Below are positions 46,184 through 60,000 of a stretch of DNA of 64,000 bases, in pieces. Position numbers and translations under genes: made by a program. This stretch comes from Plecoglossus altivelis (taxonomy: Eukaryota; Chordata; Actinopteri; Osmeriformes; Plecoglossidae), in NCBI GenBank assembly GCA_036571765.1, contig BROE01000007.1:6477636-6541635 (forward strand), written 5' to 3'. The notes below the pieces were generated by a model that ran no database searches, was not told the DNA's origin, and was given only the letters and a program-made list of their open reading frames with translations. Each line of letters begins with the position of its first letter. Within the stretch, counting starts at the first letter, position 1.

Positions 46184-49100
46184 ATGATGACGGAAAATAG
46201 TGAAAAAGAAAATGAACCACAGAATCGAGACCGGGACCTCCAGCGTTCACTGGGAACGGTGCCTATACAGCCCGAATCAAAGGTAAGGACCTCTCTCTAC
46301 CTGCTGCCCCCTGACTCCCATCTAAACTGCTACGAATATTATTGACATGAGTTCCATATATCATTGTTGTCGAAGACCCCGTGTTAAGGACACGCAGGGA
46401 CAACAAGTTACAAGCAACAGTAGACTTATGTAACCATGTTTGGCTTGTCACAGCCTCTGCATAGTGAACCTTGCAGACTACTCACAAGTTTCAGGTGTGA
46501 GGTTGATTCAAAATGTTGTATAAAATGTAGTGAAGCCATAGAAATGTCTAACCTTTCAACAAATGTTGACACAAACCGTCCATGAATGGTAGTATCACAG
46601 GCAATAAAGCATCACAGATTATCTTTGGTATAGTATCACAACCAGGAAATATATTGCCTTTTTTCCAGACAATGTCTATGGCAAGGGGAATGTGAAATTT
46701 TGCCGCAAAGTGTTGTTGTTACTGCGTTGTATTTTGTCTGTGTGTCTCTGTGAGGATGTGTGTATGTGTGAGATGAACTGGTAGACAAAGCTCCAGGGCC
46801 AGTCTGGGTCTGGTCATCCCAAAGGTTTGTGCAGAGCAGCTTTGCATCAACTCTCCAAGCACCCAAACTGTCATTAGATGCCCTGGCCCTAAATGCCCAG
46901 GATAATGTGGAATGAAAGTTAAAGTGATTGTAAAAGATTCACAATGTTAACTTGCTCTGTTGTAGATAAAAGCCCTCACAGTGGCATGTTCCAAAACATG
47001 TGGTCAGTAATGATCATGTACAATCCAGGAAAATCTATTTATTAGCTAAATAGTGTGAGAGTAGGCAATTTATGTGAAGTCAGATTTTTTTTCTTTGTCT
47101 CACAATGGCATTTCTTAAAGTGAAATTGGAAGTGTGCTCAACAATACCTACTGTAAATACTCGGGACAGATATAAAACCAAATCCAGAAAAGACAGCTGT
47201 TGACTCTCAGCGATACAACCAACACACATCTACTTCGATTGAAACGTCAGCAGTAAGAAGGCACCGTGTAGTCCTCAACCACAACGCATCCCAAGCACCC
47301 CCCGCCCCTACCCTTAACCCCCACCCTTACCCCCACCCCCCGCCCTTACCCCTACCCCCTGCCCGCTAGGATGGGAGGGTCTGCTGTTGATCAGGGCTAG
47401 GGCGCAGGGTGGGCTGGTCCAGGCAGGGGAGAAAATTTATGACTTAATCAGGTAACAGATGTTTCCCTTGTCTGGCTTGGAGCAGGGTCATCACTCAGAT
47501 GAAACGCTGGCTGGACAAGACAACAGCGCAAAAACAAACAAAAGCGTCCACTCCATGTTGCTCTCTCTGCCAACCCCTGCCAGTCGTGTTCCCTCTCCAA
47601 AAGAAAGAGGGGAAGCGGGAGGGAGAGAGAGAGCGAGAGAGCGAGAGAATGGATGAGAAGGGTTTTGCGTTGCCACAGGCTGGAAGAATCATCCCTCTTT
47701 CCTGCTGTGCCTCTCTGTTCTCTCTCTGTTTCGCTCACTCGCTCGATGTTTTGTTTTGTTTTTTTGCGGCTCGCTCTTCCTCAGCCTTCCATTTTTCTCT
47801 CGGCTCCTCGTCTTTCTTTGCTGTCCTCTATCTTTTCTGCAACGCTCCCTCTCTTCCTTTGCTCTGTAACTCACATTCCCAGCATGTTCTCTTGCGTACC
47901 ACTCTGTTCTTCTCATCACTCTCTCAGTGACCCCGCAGGCCTTTATGTCCCTGTCAGAGTAAGAGAGTGAGAAGTTAATGGATATACACTTTACCTTCTC
48001 TGGGCTGCAAAAACAATAGTTTTTCCACTTGTCTTTTTTACATTCAGAAGGATGGGTTCATGCAGAGGTTTTGAAATGGACAAGTCCACTTGGAAGGTTC
48101 ATGACACAGTGTGGGAAGAAACGTCCACAGTGTTGCTTCTGAGTCGCTTTCTTTCATACTTCAGTTCTTTTATTAGCTGGCGTATCTGGGGAAATTGCTG
48201 ATCGTGCGGATTACCAGGACATCTTCACATGGCCCATCAGTTCAGCAATGAACACAGAGACACTTTTACGAGTGAGAAAGTTATGATGCCAGCCCGTCTC
48301 TGTATCGAACACCATTTAGCTGCACACTTGATTGTGCCTTGTGTTTTCTTGTCTCCACCCTTTTCTTGCCTCTTTGAGAAACACTTTCCGACTCTGTCGG
48401 TTCAGGACAGTTTTATGTCCTTTTCACCCCAACGTGTCTTTTGTAGGCATGAATCCAAGCCCATGTTTATCTGTTCTTTCATCTAGTTTCTTAATCTCCT
48501 CTTCCTCCCTTCATCTCTCTCTCATGTTCTGCTCCTTGCCTTCCCCTCCCCTCCTGGTCTTTCTTCACAACTTTCCCTCCCCCTCAACCTCTCCAAACCC
48601 CAGGATAGTGATTTGATGGTGGTGGTCTTGCTGGGATGTTGGCAGTTTGGAGGTGTCCTTAAGGACAGCAACAGCTGCTCGGGGCAAACGCAGGAGTCTG
48701 GTAGAAGTAGAGAGGGAGAGACGGGAGGCCGGGAGAGAAGGAAAGTGGGAGAGAGCAGCAATCCAGAAAAGGCAAAGGATATGAAGACAGGAAACTAGAG
48801 AAGGAAATAGAGAGCTGGAAATAGTGACACACTGGCAAGGAAATAATGAGGTGATGGGAGAGACAAAGCACATGCTGCCGTTTCTGACAAACATTTTCTC
48901 TTTTCTTTCTTGTCTCCTGCTAGTATACATGAAATTTGGTTTCTCGTCTTTTGCTCTCCATGAGTTGAGCACCAGCATAAAGGTTACCTCATTCACGGCA
49001 CACAGCAGGGGCGTTGAAGGAGAGGAGAAAAAGCTAAATCCGGTAATTCAATATAAAAAAAAGGTCTCTATTATGCTCATAATGACAATATTTAAAAGGT

Positions 49101-52024
49101 GACTCTGACCTAGAAAAGGTCTTTGCACAGTCAGCGTGAAGACTGAAAACAGATGGATAAACAGAAGTGACCTTTTGTGGTTTAATTACAGAATAGAGCT
49201 GAGTTGGGAAGTTCTTTACAAGGTGGGGAAATGGTAACAATGCAGTAGGCAGGTTTAAAGGCTAGCACACACAGAAAAAAGACAGATTCATATATCTTCA
49301 TTTTGAGGATTTGTGTTGAATACATTCACCATCTCCCACTATATATATACATGTTCTATATTCTTAAAGTAGACCATTTCAATTATTATTCCAAATGTAA
49401 ACTAAATTGGATGAAATACCAGTTTGAAAGAAGTATTCATCTGAGGTTTAGGTTGAAAAGTGAAAGGTTGTGTGATACCTTGTAGTACAATAGAATGGAC
49501 GTGGGTTTTTCTTAAGAGACCTTAAATAATAAGAGGTGTGTGTACACCCATCTGTGTCAGTGAGTAAAAGCCATGCCAAGATTGGAACAGTGGTGACATA
49601 TCCCCTCACCCAGCGTGTCAGCCAATCGCGGATTGATGAATGTCGTGCTTCTGTATTCCAACGACATCAAAGACCGAACATGGATGTTACCTCATGCTAA
49701 TTGCGTAAGCTGCTTAGGAACTAGATAAGCCCTCTAAACTGCTGTATTTGGATCGACACGTTCTTCTCCACAACACTCTCAAACCATATGAACAGCGCAT
49801 GATAGAAGGCAATGCTGTGTTAAATAAAGACCAACCTAGAAGAGTAAGACACACGAGCGATGATAGAATGAGAAGACCTTCCACAAGTGGACACCCTTTC
49901 ACTTGTTTCAGACTGGACTGGCTCTCCACAAACTGTGAGCCATCCCCATGTGACATATCCCCTTTACCGGTCCATCATTGAACCAAGCACTGATTGGATC
50001 TGTGCTTGCGAAATCGTTCCATTCGGCCGTATCACTCATGAACTCTCGAAGCAGTTCTCTCCACATGCTGCACCATTTGATGTCATATTACTTCTTGACA
50101 GTATTATCACTTGAAACAGACACAATCTCCCCCACCCTCGTTTTTTCTCCTCTCTACCTGTTACTGGTATAGTTGCTATGAAAAGATTTTTATAAAGTCA
50201 GTTTTTGTTGGCATCAGTGTCCTAGTATTTTGAAACCTCACCATGCCTTGGCATGTGAACAACACCTCTCCCTGTAATCATTAATTTATCCATGCATCTC
50301 ACAACAGGGCTATAAATAGCACCGCCAAACATCTCTGTGCAGCACACGTCTTCAAACAGGCAGAGTACAAGGCTGGGACGCCTGCCTCTGCTCTGGCACT
50401 GTCGGCCCATCTCACCGGGGGGGTTGGGGCGGGGCGGGGCGGGGGTGTAGCAAGAAGGGCCGGGGTGCATTGTTTGGGTTCTCAAAGGGGAAGGGGAGGA
50501 AACAGGGAGGAAATATTTCCAAGCCTAGTTTGTTGTCTTGTTGTCTAACCTCCTCTCTGTTAACTCTCTCTCTTTCCAGCTCTCGCTCTCTTTTAACTCT
50601 CCCTTTCTCTCTCTTGTGCTTGCTCTCCCATGCTTGCTCTTCCCCCTCCATTGTGGCATTACTGCTATCTGCTTCCCTCCCCTGCTCTGTCTCTCTCCCT
50701 ATCGCCAGCTCACTCTGTCTGTTAGGCTAATTGCTGTCAGTTGTTCAAAGAGAGATGGGGCTCTGGGTTTGGGAGCCATAAATAGATAGTACAGCACCTG
50801 AGGGAGAGATAGCAGAGCAAAGAAGCACTGTTGGGATTGACAAGGTTGGCGGTCCCCAAGGGCCTGCTTTTGTCCCATTCAGTTTTGGGGGTGGGGGAGG
50901 AGGTGGGGGGGGTGGACAGACAATGTGCATCGAGGCAAATTTAAATGGCAGGCATTTCTCTTTCGTCTCATGAATATGCACCCCCACAAAGTTAAAGCTG
51001 CAGTCATCGTTGCACGGGCACCAGCGTGCCCCTGACACCTACACACCTAATCTCACCCCCGATACCCCCAACCTCTCCCTGAACAAACCTCCCCTCGACA
51101 CATCCACGCACCCCTGGGCCCCGATGTGAGCGCTCAACACTGCGGCGCTTATGAGTCACATGCCTCACGCTCTCTGGGGGCTGATTCCAAGGTGTGAATG
51201 TGCCCATGGGAAGAGCCTGTCTGTCACCGTGTCCTCTTGTTCACAGCTGGTATCTCTGCACAGTATGAGACCAGTCACTGTACTTTACCCACTGCCTCTG
51301 CATAAATGTGACAGCACTTTAGCCCAAACCAAAGACCCGTGGAATTAAGGAGAGATTGCTGAATAATGCAGACCTAACAGTCTGGTGATTAACCCTGATG
51401 GAATTCACAACTGTGTCAACTTTAAATCTCTGAGGTGCTTAACTGTGCTGTCATGGCGGTTATTCATTAGAGATAGTTGAATATGTATGCAGGTGTTTTA
51501 TAGGAGGCCTGTGAGCCAGTTCTTTGTGCGAGGCCAAAGAGACAGCAGGCAACTGTATCTCGGAAAGGACATTGGTTTGAGGTTTACTCAGGTCGTTGTG
51601 ATGAAACCGTATTTTAGAGGTTCACAGATGAAAAGAATAAAATCTGCTATAAAACGACTTACACCAGGAAGCACAGTAAATAGATTACCAAGGTCAAATG
51701 GGGGCGCACAATGTGGTGGAAAGGAAAATGAAATAGCCTATTTGATGAGACCACCAGTCAACCTGAAAGAATACATTAAAGCGACCATGTCTACAGCTCC
51801 CAGTAGAAAAACACTTGCAAGAGACACTCACTAATGGGTCAACAGAGAGAGCTCTTTTCATCACTCAAGCTAATTGGCGTTAGTGGATCCATGGCTTTAG
51901 GGAAGAAAAGAGGAACCTACTCAACAATATTGATGATCCTTTCCAACAAAAAGCGCACACAGGCTACTATAATTTCTCCCAGGTGCTGGGAAATATGCAG
52001 ATGCTACAGAGACGCAAAGAGATA

Positions 52025-52057
<33 letters not shown>

Positions 52058-55000
52058 GTTGTGTACACCGCAGACACAGAAGTCAAGCAGAGAAACTAAA
52101 CATATGTTCCCCAAAATGGGTCTAATAATGATCAAATGCACATGAACAGAGTTTAGATTTTCTATCCACTGTACAGCGCTCACTTGCCCTCACGCCTCAG
52201 GTTCTGTTGGTGCTTGGGTCTGTGGCGCTTATCATCACCGCATATCAGAGCTCATCACCTCCAACTCCCTGTAATCTGTTGTCATAAGTGACATCTCATT
52301 ATTGCGGCCAAAAGCAGATCCTGGCAAGTTCACAGGAAACAGGAGGTGAGGGGGGGTTGGTAGCGAGTGAAATATAAACACGGTCTTTGTTGTGCATCAA
52401 TGCCTCAAATGAGTGTGTGTGTGTGCTGGGAGGGGGAGGGGGGGGGCGTAGGTCGCTCAATAAAACTAATCAAATCTGAATTTTAAGGGATATTGAGTTG
52501 CCAGGATTTGCTGGGAACAGCAGATTTCTGCCCCAAACGGAGAAGGAGAAAAGCAAAAGATGAAATAGGAGATGCCTAGTCTGGCCGGTGAAGGCCAACC
52601 AGAGGGCAGAACCAGCCTGCTAGAAGCACTTAACGTCAGATGTCAGCTACTTGACCTACACAGAGATGTAATTGTGTTCATCTTTATTGCCAGAAATGAC
52701 AATATTATTTTAATAGACATGATTTTTATATGATTTTTTTTCACAGTTTTGGTTTGGAAAACTCATAAACCCTTGGACAATGTCTTAGAAGTCTTGTAAG
52801 CCGCAAGAGTGTCATTTGTTTGTGGAGGAAAATGTTCCTAAAATGCATAAAAGTACCGACTTTGTTACCATTGGGGAAAAAACAGCACCACGGTACACAT
52901 AGGAACATTTCTACTCCAATGTCAAACAAACCATTTCTCTTTGGTCCCCAGCTGCAGAGACTGAAGCGTTCCCTCTCCTTCAAGTCAGTGATGCGCAGTA
53001 AAAGCGTGGACAACTTCTTCCAGCGGAACGGTGAAGCCCGCCTCCCCTCGGCCCTCATCACCGAGCCCTCGCCGCAGGAGTCTGCTCCGACTGCTGAGCG
53101 ATCGCCGTCCATCTCGCCGTCCATAAGTCCCAACCCCTCGCTTTCGTCCCGCTCTCCCTCCGTCAGCCCCTCGCTCTCTACGTCCTCCAAGGCCCACGTC
53201 CAGGCCCTGTCTCAGCCAATCAAAACCCACTGTTTCCAGGAGCATGTGTTCCGCCGGCCCACTTGCTGCCAGCAGTGCAAGCACATGATCCAGGGTAGGT
53301 CCTCTGGAGGTGCAGGCACAACACAGTGGGCCATTCCCTTCTACCCTGGTCCTGCCGTTAAGGAGTCAAGGGGACTGGAGTGTATAGTAACAGCATGCAG
53401 CTACGTGTTTTAGTATAGTACAGTACACTGCTAAAACTCATTTGTTTTCTCTTCTTTAATGTGTCCTTGATGTGCATGTTTGCAGGAAACTCCAAACAAG
53501 GGCTGCGCTGTAAATCCTGCAAGCTAGGAGCTCACCTTTGGTGCTCCTCTGAGCTATCCCAGCAACCCTGCAACGGCAAGGTAAATCACACTAATCCAGC
53601 TCTCTCCACCGCAGTCTCTCACCAAATGCTAGAGCTAATAAGCATAGCTTGCAAACACAGTTCGTAGTCCATGGACATTGTCTTCTGTGGGCAGCCAGTG
53701 TGCAGAGATAAAAAGGAGTACAAATTGTGAGGTAAAACTTCAGACAGCTTCAAACCATTACAAAGACCAGCGGTGGACATTTTTTTCCCCTCTTATTCCT
53801 TTTTCTTTCTTGCTCTTCTTAATTTCAACTCAACCATGATATACGAACTGGCTCAACAACTGTTCTCCTGAGGCCAGTTGATTATGCAGTAGGTATTGTT
53901 TCAGCCGAGCAGGAACCAGCTACTTGCCTTAATAGTCTCTCAGTTGACTCTGATGTGTGGGAGGAGGTGGGGAGTCTGATCAGTGCATTTAGCCTCAGAC
54001 TCTGCGCCAGCGTACTCCGGAGCGGATGAGACCTTTTCCTGATGCGTTGGAGGAGATATAAAAAGACAACGGGGACAGGGCAAAAGAATTAGAGGAAGAG
54101 AGATAGAGAGAGAGAGGTCGAGAATGATAGGGAGAAAGAGAGAGAGGGAGAGACAGAGATACAGAAGGTATGTATAAATAGTATCAGATGTTCTGAATGA
54201 GAAACATAAGCCCAAATTGCAGAGACCGTTATCAGCTTAGGTCCCAATGTATTCTCTTGTCCCGCTTCCCCTGACCCCCGGTCCAGCCCTTACCCTCCAC
54301 ACCAGCCCCCCATACTTTATCCCAAATGCTGTGTTTTCCTTGCTCTCCTCTCAAGTCGCTCAGAAAATCAATATCTCCCTGCACCAGCCGCTGTGGCTAA
54401 TTCAGTGTGAAATTCAGTGTGTTTGAGGGGCACGTGGGCCCCTGAGGATCCGACATGGCAGGCCAGAGCCGAGCCTCGTGTGTCCACACTGCACAGTCAT
54501 CAAAGCAAGGGATTAGACATATTGAAGAACTGGAAGAGCGATGCTAGCACACGCTAGCAGCTAGTTTATTTATCATTTAGCCTTAAGGTTGGTGGCTTTC
54601 TGTTTCTATTTGGTTGAGGTTTGTAATGAATTTTGGTGTCATTTCCTCAGTTTATGCAAAAGTGCTCCCATGGGGGCATTTGACATAATTGACTCATGGG
54701 TTTTCAGGAGAACGTTGAACATTAGATGAAGTAGCCCTATATATTGAATGTAGCTAAACTGAAACCGATTTAACAAACACAAACTTTTTTCAAGTATTGT
54801 TTTAATAGCTTAAGGGGAGCAGACAGTAAGTGATTTATTAACAAGACACACTAATCAATTGAAGGGCACATGGGAAACATAGTGAAAAGCGTACACTAGG
54901 CTCACTTATATTACATTGAGCAATACAATAAGATATATAAGAAGCTATTTACCCCACCCTCTCTAAATAAATAAAATGAAATAGCTTCATAGTCCATTAA

Positions 55001-56473
55001 AAAATCTTTCTTCTCATAGACAGCTCCTAATATTTTCTCCACAAACATGTACAATACAAGACGGAAACCGAACCATGAGAAGTGTCATTTCTGGTCAGAC
55101 CAGGGTGTCTTAAAAAAGATCAATTCACCATCAGTTCAACATCTGGCTGGCGTACTAAAGTACCTCCGCGGGCCGTTCATCCAAGGTGCATTCAGTGCCA
55201 TCCTCAGAAAAGGGATTATGTGCTGAGACAAGTTGGGGCTAGAGGGGTAAGGGTGACTGAGTGGTGAATCATAGGTAAGATCCCATCATCTCTGTAAGCA
55301 AGTCTGTCTTTCATCATCATCCCTACAAACCCCTCACTCTCCACACCCCCTACCTCGCCCCCCACCTGACCTCCCCTTCAGATTATTCCCTTCATCTGTT
55401 GTTTTTTTCTTCTCACCTAATTTTGAGTGTGTCTGTCTGTTGAGAACCTGCAGTGCACAGCAGAATGCCTATATATTGGTGATGGAATGAGTCCCCCTCC
55501 CCCCTGAGCACCTTAGGCCTGGTCTTCCCCCTCCCCCCAACCCCCTCCCCTGAGCACCTCTGGCTTGGTCGTTGCCCCCCCTCCCCCCTCCCCTGAGCAC
55601 CTCAGGCCTGGTCGCTGCCCACCCCCCTCCACCCCCTCCCCTGAGCACCTCAGACCTGGCAAGCTTCAGCTCTGCCTCTCATTTATCAGAATCTCACCGA
55701 GGCATTCACACATCTATTATGTTTCAGGTGCCGGGTAAACGAGAGATAAATCTGATCCAGGAAGGATAGCTGGCATGCCTTATGATTTATGTTCTCGGAA
55801 AGAGAAGCTTTATTTTGATAAAGTGAGCAGGAGCAGACGACTTTTCAGCCGTATCTTAGACTTTGGCAGTTCTTCTGAAAACGTGTTTTTTTGTGCACAT
55901 GGTATGGTTGTTCAGCCATAGAATATAAATAATAGAATATAATAAAATAGAATATTAAACAAAAAAAATCAGTATTCTGAGCTATTTTAAATGAGAAAGT
56001 TTTTCCACATGCCGCAAAACTGGATACCAACATTTTGCCGTCATTGCCGTCAAAAACAGTGCTTTACCAGCTCGTTTCTGTGACTACATCTGAGCCATCC
56101 TCTCATGTCTGCGGGGAAGGAACGTCTTTCCATAGCTGCTGGGGTACTTTGATTTTCATGTCAAACGACAGCGCCATGACTTTGGTGTGCCCAAACTCGT
56201 AGCAGTCAGTCGGGGGATTGGAAGAACAGTGTGTTTCTATAAACAGATATGAGCAGAGATGAACAGGTAACAGTTCAAGGTAGAGCACAGCCAGCAATCC
56301 CATTCCACTAGTTCACCTCCATGCAGCCATCACATGTGGTCTGCAGCTCCCAGTGACCCACAGCCTGGAGATGAGGACAGAGGACTGTCATATACTGTCA
56401 ACGTTGATTTTGTGCTTCCACTCGTGCACTTTAAACACACTCACACACACACTTAACAAGTACACACTCACAA

Positions 56474-56509
<36 letters not shown>

Positions 56510-56977
56510 AATAGCCACGCAAAACCACAGCAGAAGAAACGCAATATATACTAATTCTCAAATACATATGTTCAGTGAACACCCAGACCCCCTTCCAACA
56601 CAATGGAAACATGGGTATGAACACTTTACACAGAGACACATCTGTTTGTGTACACGTTATACACATGGTGTAAACTTAGAACCCTATTTTGTCCACTCAC
56701 TGTAAGTAACACACAGACACACACAAGCCTTAAAAGCATCCATTCCGATCAGCCTCCTGCCAGAAACCGCACAACTATCCATTTACTGAGGACAAAATAC
56801 CTGACCTACTCATATTGCATTCAGTAGAGAACAGGCGTCTATTTATACATGTCTGTTGTCCTCTCTGTCTCTGTCCTTCCTGTCTCTGCCAGACGGGAGC
56901 CTTCAAGCGGAACTTCAGCTCTCCTCTTCTAACCAACGACATGTTGGGCGTGGTCAAGGAAGCTCCTACAGCACAAG

Positions 56978-57013
<36 letters not shown>

Positions 57014-60000
57014 GTGTGTGTGAATGTGTCTGTAGTGTCCGCGTGTTGCTGTCCTCCCCTGGTCTGTCCTCTCAGTCAGTGGTGATCCGTTAACAGTGCC
57101 AGGCACAAGGACTTCTCTGTAGACACACACGTGCACATAAGGAACACTTACTCTCTAATCTCACTCACACCCTAGAGAGGATATTGAGGCTAAGGATTGA
57201 GAAGCTTTTGCTGGGAGATTCCAGAAGATCCTGCTTTGAACAAGCATAGTCTTCTTTCTTTTGCCCTGTCCCATTCTCTGTCTCTCTCTATATTCCCCTC
57301 ACTCATACACACCTGCTGCCTCCCAACCACCTCTTCCTCCCTCTCTTCTTGATCCCCACTAGAGAGGTTGGAAGTTGTGGATCCTTACTGGAGTCACTGC
57401 ACATTGTGTGTGAAGGTGAGAGTAGCTGTCAGACACACACTCAGAGCTCTTTGACTCCAAACAGCTTCTAAACAGCCCAAGCTTCCCTGCCTCCCAAACT
57501 GATTTAGTGCCTCAGACTTGAATTACTGTGTGTCTGAATTTCCACACTGCAGGTTTGTCTGTCTGCGTCAGTCATTCCCATTCTGCTTAGATCAAGTGCA
57601 TGTTGTTTGTGCATGCGCGTGTGTGTTTGTGCATGTGTGTTTGTGCATGTGTGTGTGTTTGTGCGTGTGTGCGTGTTTGCGCGTGCATGTGTGTGTGTGC
57701 TTATACGTGTGTGTGTGTGTGTCACGTCATTGTTTTGGCTTCATTCTGTACCAGACAGTCAATGCAAAGTGCAGGTCCTTGCCTCCCCAGCACTAGTGTC
57801 CTATGAGGATAGCCAGTTGTCTTTCCTGTCATGTAGACGTCTGCCAGACACAAGGTTTGTTCTCAGGTGGACGTCAAGGTCTATCTCCTCTAGCTGATCT
57901 TTCACTACGCCAGTAAAGCCCTGAAGACTAGACAACTCAATATTCTGACTATTGTAACTTTGGCGCTGTTGGTCGTGACGGTGTTGACAAATACTTGTCG
58001 TATGCATGTGTGTGTGTGGGTGTGGGTGTGTGTGTGGGTCTGTCTGGGGATGGTTAAATGTGTTTTTTTCCCCTCTCAGTCTGATAAATAATGTGTGTGT
58101 GTGTGGAATGTGTAAATGTGGGTTTTTTTCGAACCCTGATAACAAAGTCTGTGTGCTTACTGCTTCCCAACGGTGCCTTTGCCTCTGACACTGTGTTGCA
58201 TACAGATGAAGTCTCACGTCAGAGTGCTTCCATGCTTGGTAATAAGGGAATTCATGCCTTGCAACCATCTATCTGTAGTGTTTACATTGTTCCATGACAT
58301 GTCGTACCTGAATTGGGTACATGTTTTCTGTGTTTGTGTGTGTGTGTTTGTGTGTGTGTTTAGCCAGAGCCTGTAAGCTGTGTGTGTGTGTTTGTGTGTT
58401 TGTGTGTTTGTGAATGTGTGTCTGTGGCCAGCATACTGTGGAGAGACAGAGGCTATGTGAACTGTGTGTCAGTGGACTTCTAACACTAGATGTTTGTGTG
58501 TGTTTCTAGAGTCTGGCAAGGCATGTGTTGACCCTGTATATGAGGCTCTACGCTACGGAACCTCGCTGGCTCAGCAGAGCCGCTCCAGTTTCAGCAGTAT
58601 CTTTGAGTCACCCTGTCATGAGGTAAAAAAACACACACAGTAACCTTCCCCCCCAAACACACACATCATAAAATATTCAGCTGACGTTCTTCTTTTGCAC
58701 ATGCTCAAACCCTTCTCCCTTTCTCATCCCTTGTTTCCTATAGGATGATACATTTGAAGAGGGCCTTGAATGTCAACCAATTGCTGAAGAGGAGTCTGTA
58801 CCAGGAAGTAAGCTACAGTTCTACTTTGTGGGAACTGCTAGCTCTCTGTTGCTAACTGTGCTGCAGTAAACTTGGTGGGCATTGCCAGCTAAAAGTGAAC
58901 TGTCCCACTTCCTGAAATATGGCTGTCATTACACACCATCATTACGCTAATCTATTACTCAGGGAGTGCTGCTCGCTGACATAACTGGGTTGGGGGGAAG
59001 TGTGTGTGTGTGTGGGGGGGGGGAGCGTCTACGTTATCTTGTCAGAGAGGGATGTTGTCTGTCTGGATGTATGCTTTCTTGTATAAGGAGTAAGTGCATT
59101 TGTGTGTTCTGTCCTTTATGCTTATGTCCTTACGGGGCCTGATATTCTAAGTAGTGAGCAAGCTTTTACTGACCTAATGTTCCATTCTCTAAGTGACTGT
59201 TCTCTCCCTCACACACACATACACATACACTCGCTGACTCTTAAGCACCAACTTTTCCGCTCTTCTCATCTCCCTCTAGATCTCACCCCCCCTGAGAGTG
59301 AGAAGGCTGATTCAGAAGACAGGGTCAGTTTGAAGGTGAGTAGTAAGCATTTATCTCCCCCTTCCTGGTCCTCCCCTTTCATTGGTCCTCCTGCTCCTCA
59401 CTTCCCTCTCTCCTCCCTCCCTTATCTCTCTTCCTCTATTCTCCATGACAACCATAAAACTCTCATGCCATCACGTGATTCAGACTGCAAATCTCCCACT
59501 TACTCGTACAGTACTGTTTTCACTATGCTAAGTACTACAAGGGTACATAATTCTGACAAATACAGCAAGTCATTTTGCAAGCCTAGAAAAGATATGTAAT
59601 GTGCAGTTAAGGACATGTTCTGGAGGGCTGTTCTGGAGGGCTGTTTTGGAGGGCTGTTCTGCTGCAGTACAGTGGGACTGCTCCAGCATTCTGCCCACCA
59701 CTGGTCTGAAGTCTCTGGTCTTCTTCTCCCAGACTCCCAAACGCATCGAGGTCCATTCCATACACACCTACGTGGCTCTGTACAAGTTCCTACCCCAGGA
59801 GAAGAATGACCTGGCGCTACAGTGAGTTCAAGACAGTGTGTGTGAGTGTGTGCGTGAGTAAGTGTGTGTGTGTGTGTGTGTGTTTGTAGCTCTGTTTGAT
59901 TGGAAATGGGGGAAAGGGAATGTATGCAAAATATGACCATAATCCAGTAATAAATGACTTATTATGCATTACCTGGTGCAGGATTTATTCAAATTGGATG

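Larger units (their letters stand above)
46283..52951 (+). other. stac2: stac2 intron 1
   Basis: This 6.7 kb intron lies between the short first coding exon and the C1-encoding exon. It holds a C-rich repeat near 47.3 kb, CT/GA-rich stretches (47600-47930 and 50540-50720), a perfect MEF2-type site at 50310-50319, a twice-used 13-mer (49594 and 49951) and a CA repeat at 52026-52053. A 115-codon frame at 51487-51834 has no recognisable domain and no splice support. Confidence 0.85.
53581..56892 (+). other. stac2: stac2 intron 3
   Basis: This 3.3 kb intron contains a GA-rich stretch (54090-54170), a C-rich minisatellite (55493-55662) and a CA repeat (56476-56506). I see no other gene within it. 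Confidence 0.85.

Noticed and set aside
47294..47362. Interstitial telomere repeat
   Set aside because: The units are CCCTTACCCC-like with irregular C runs rather than regular CCCTAA copies.
51487..51834. 115-codon open frame in stac2 intron 1
   Set aside because: It has no recognisable domain, lies in an intron on the same strand, and lacks flanking splice logic.
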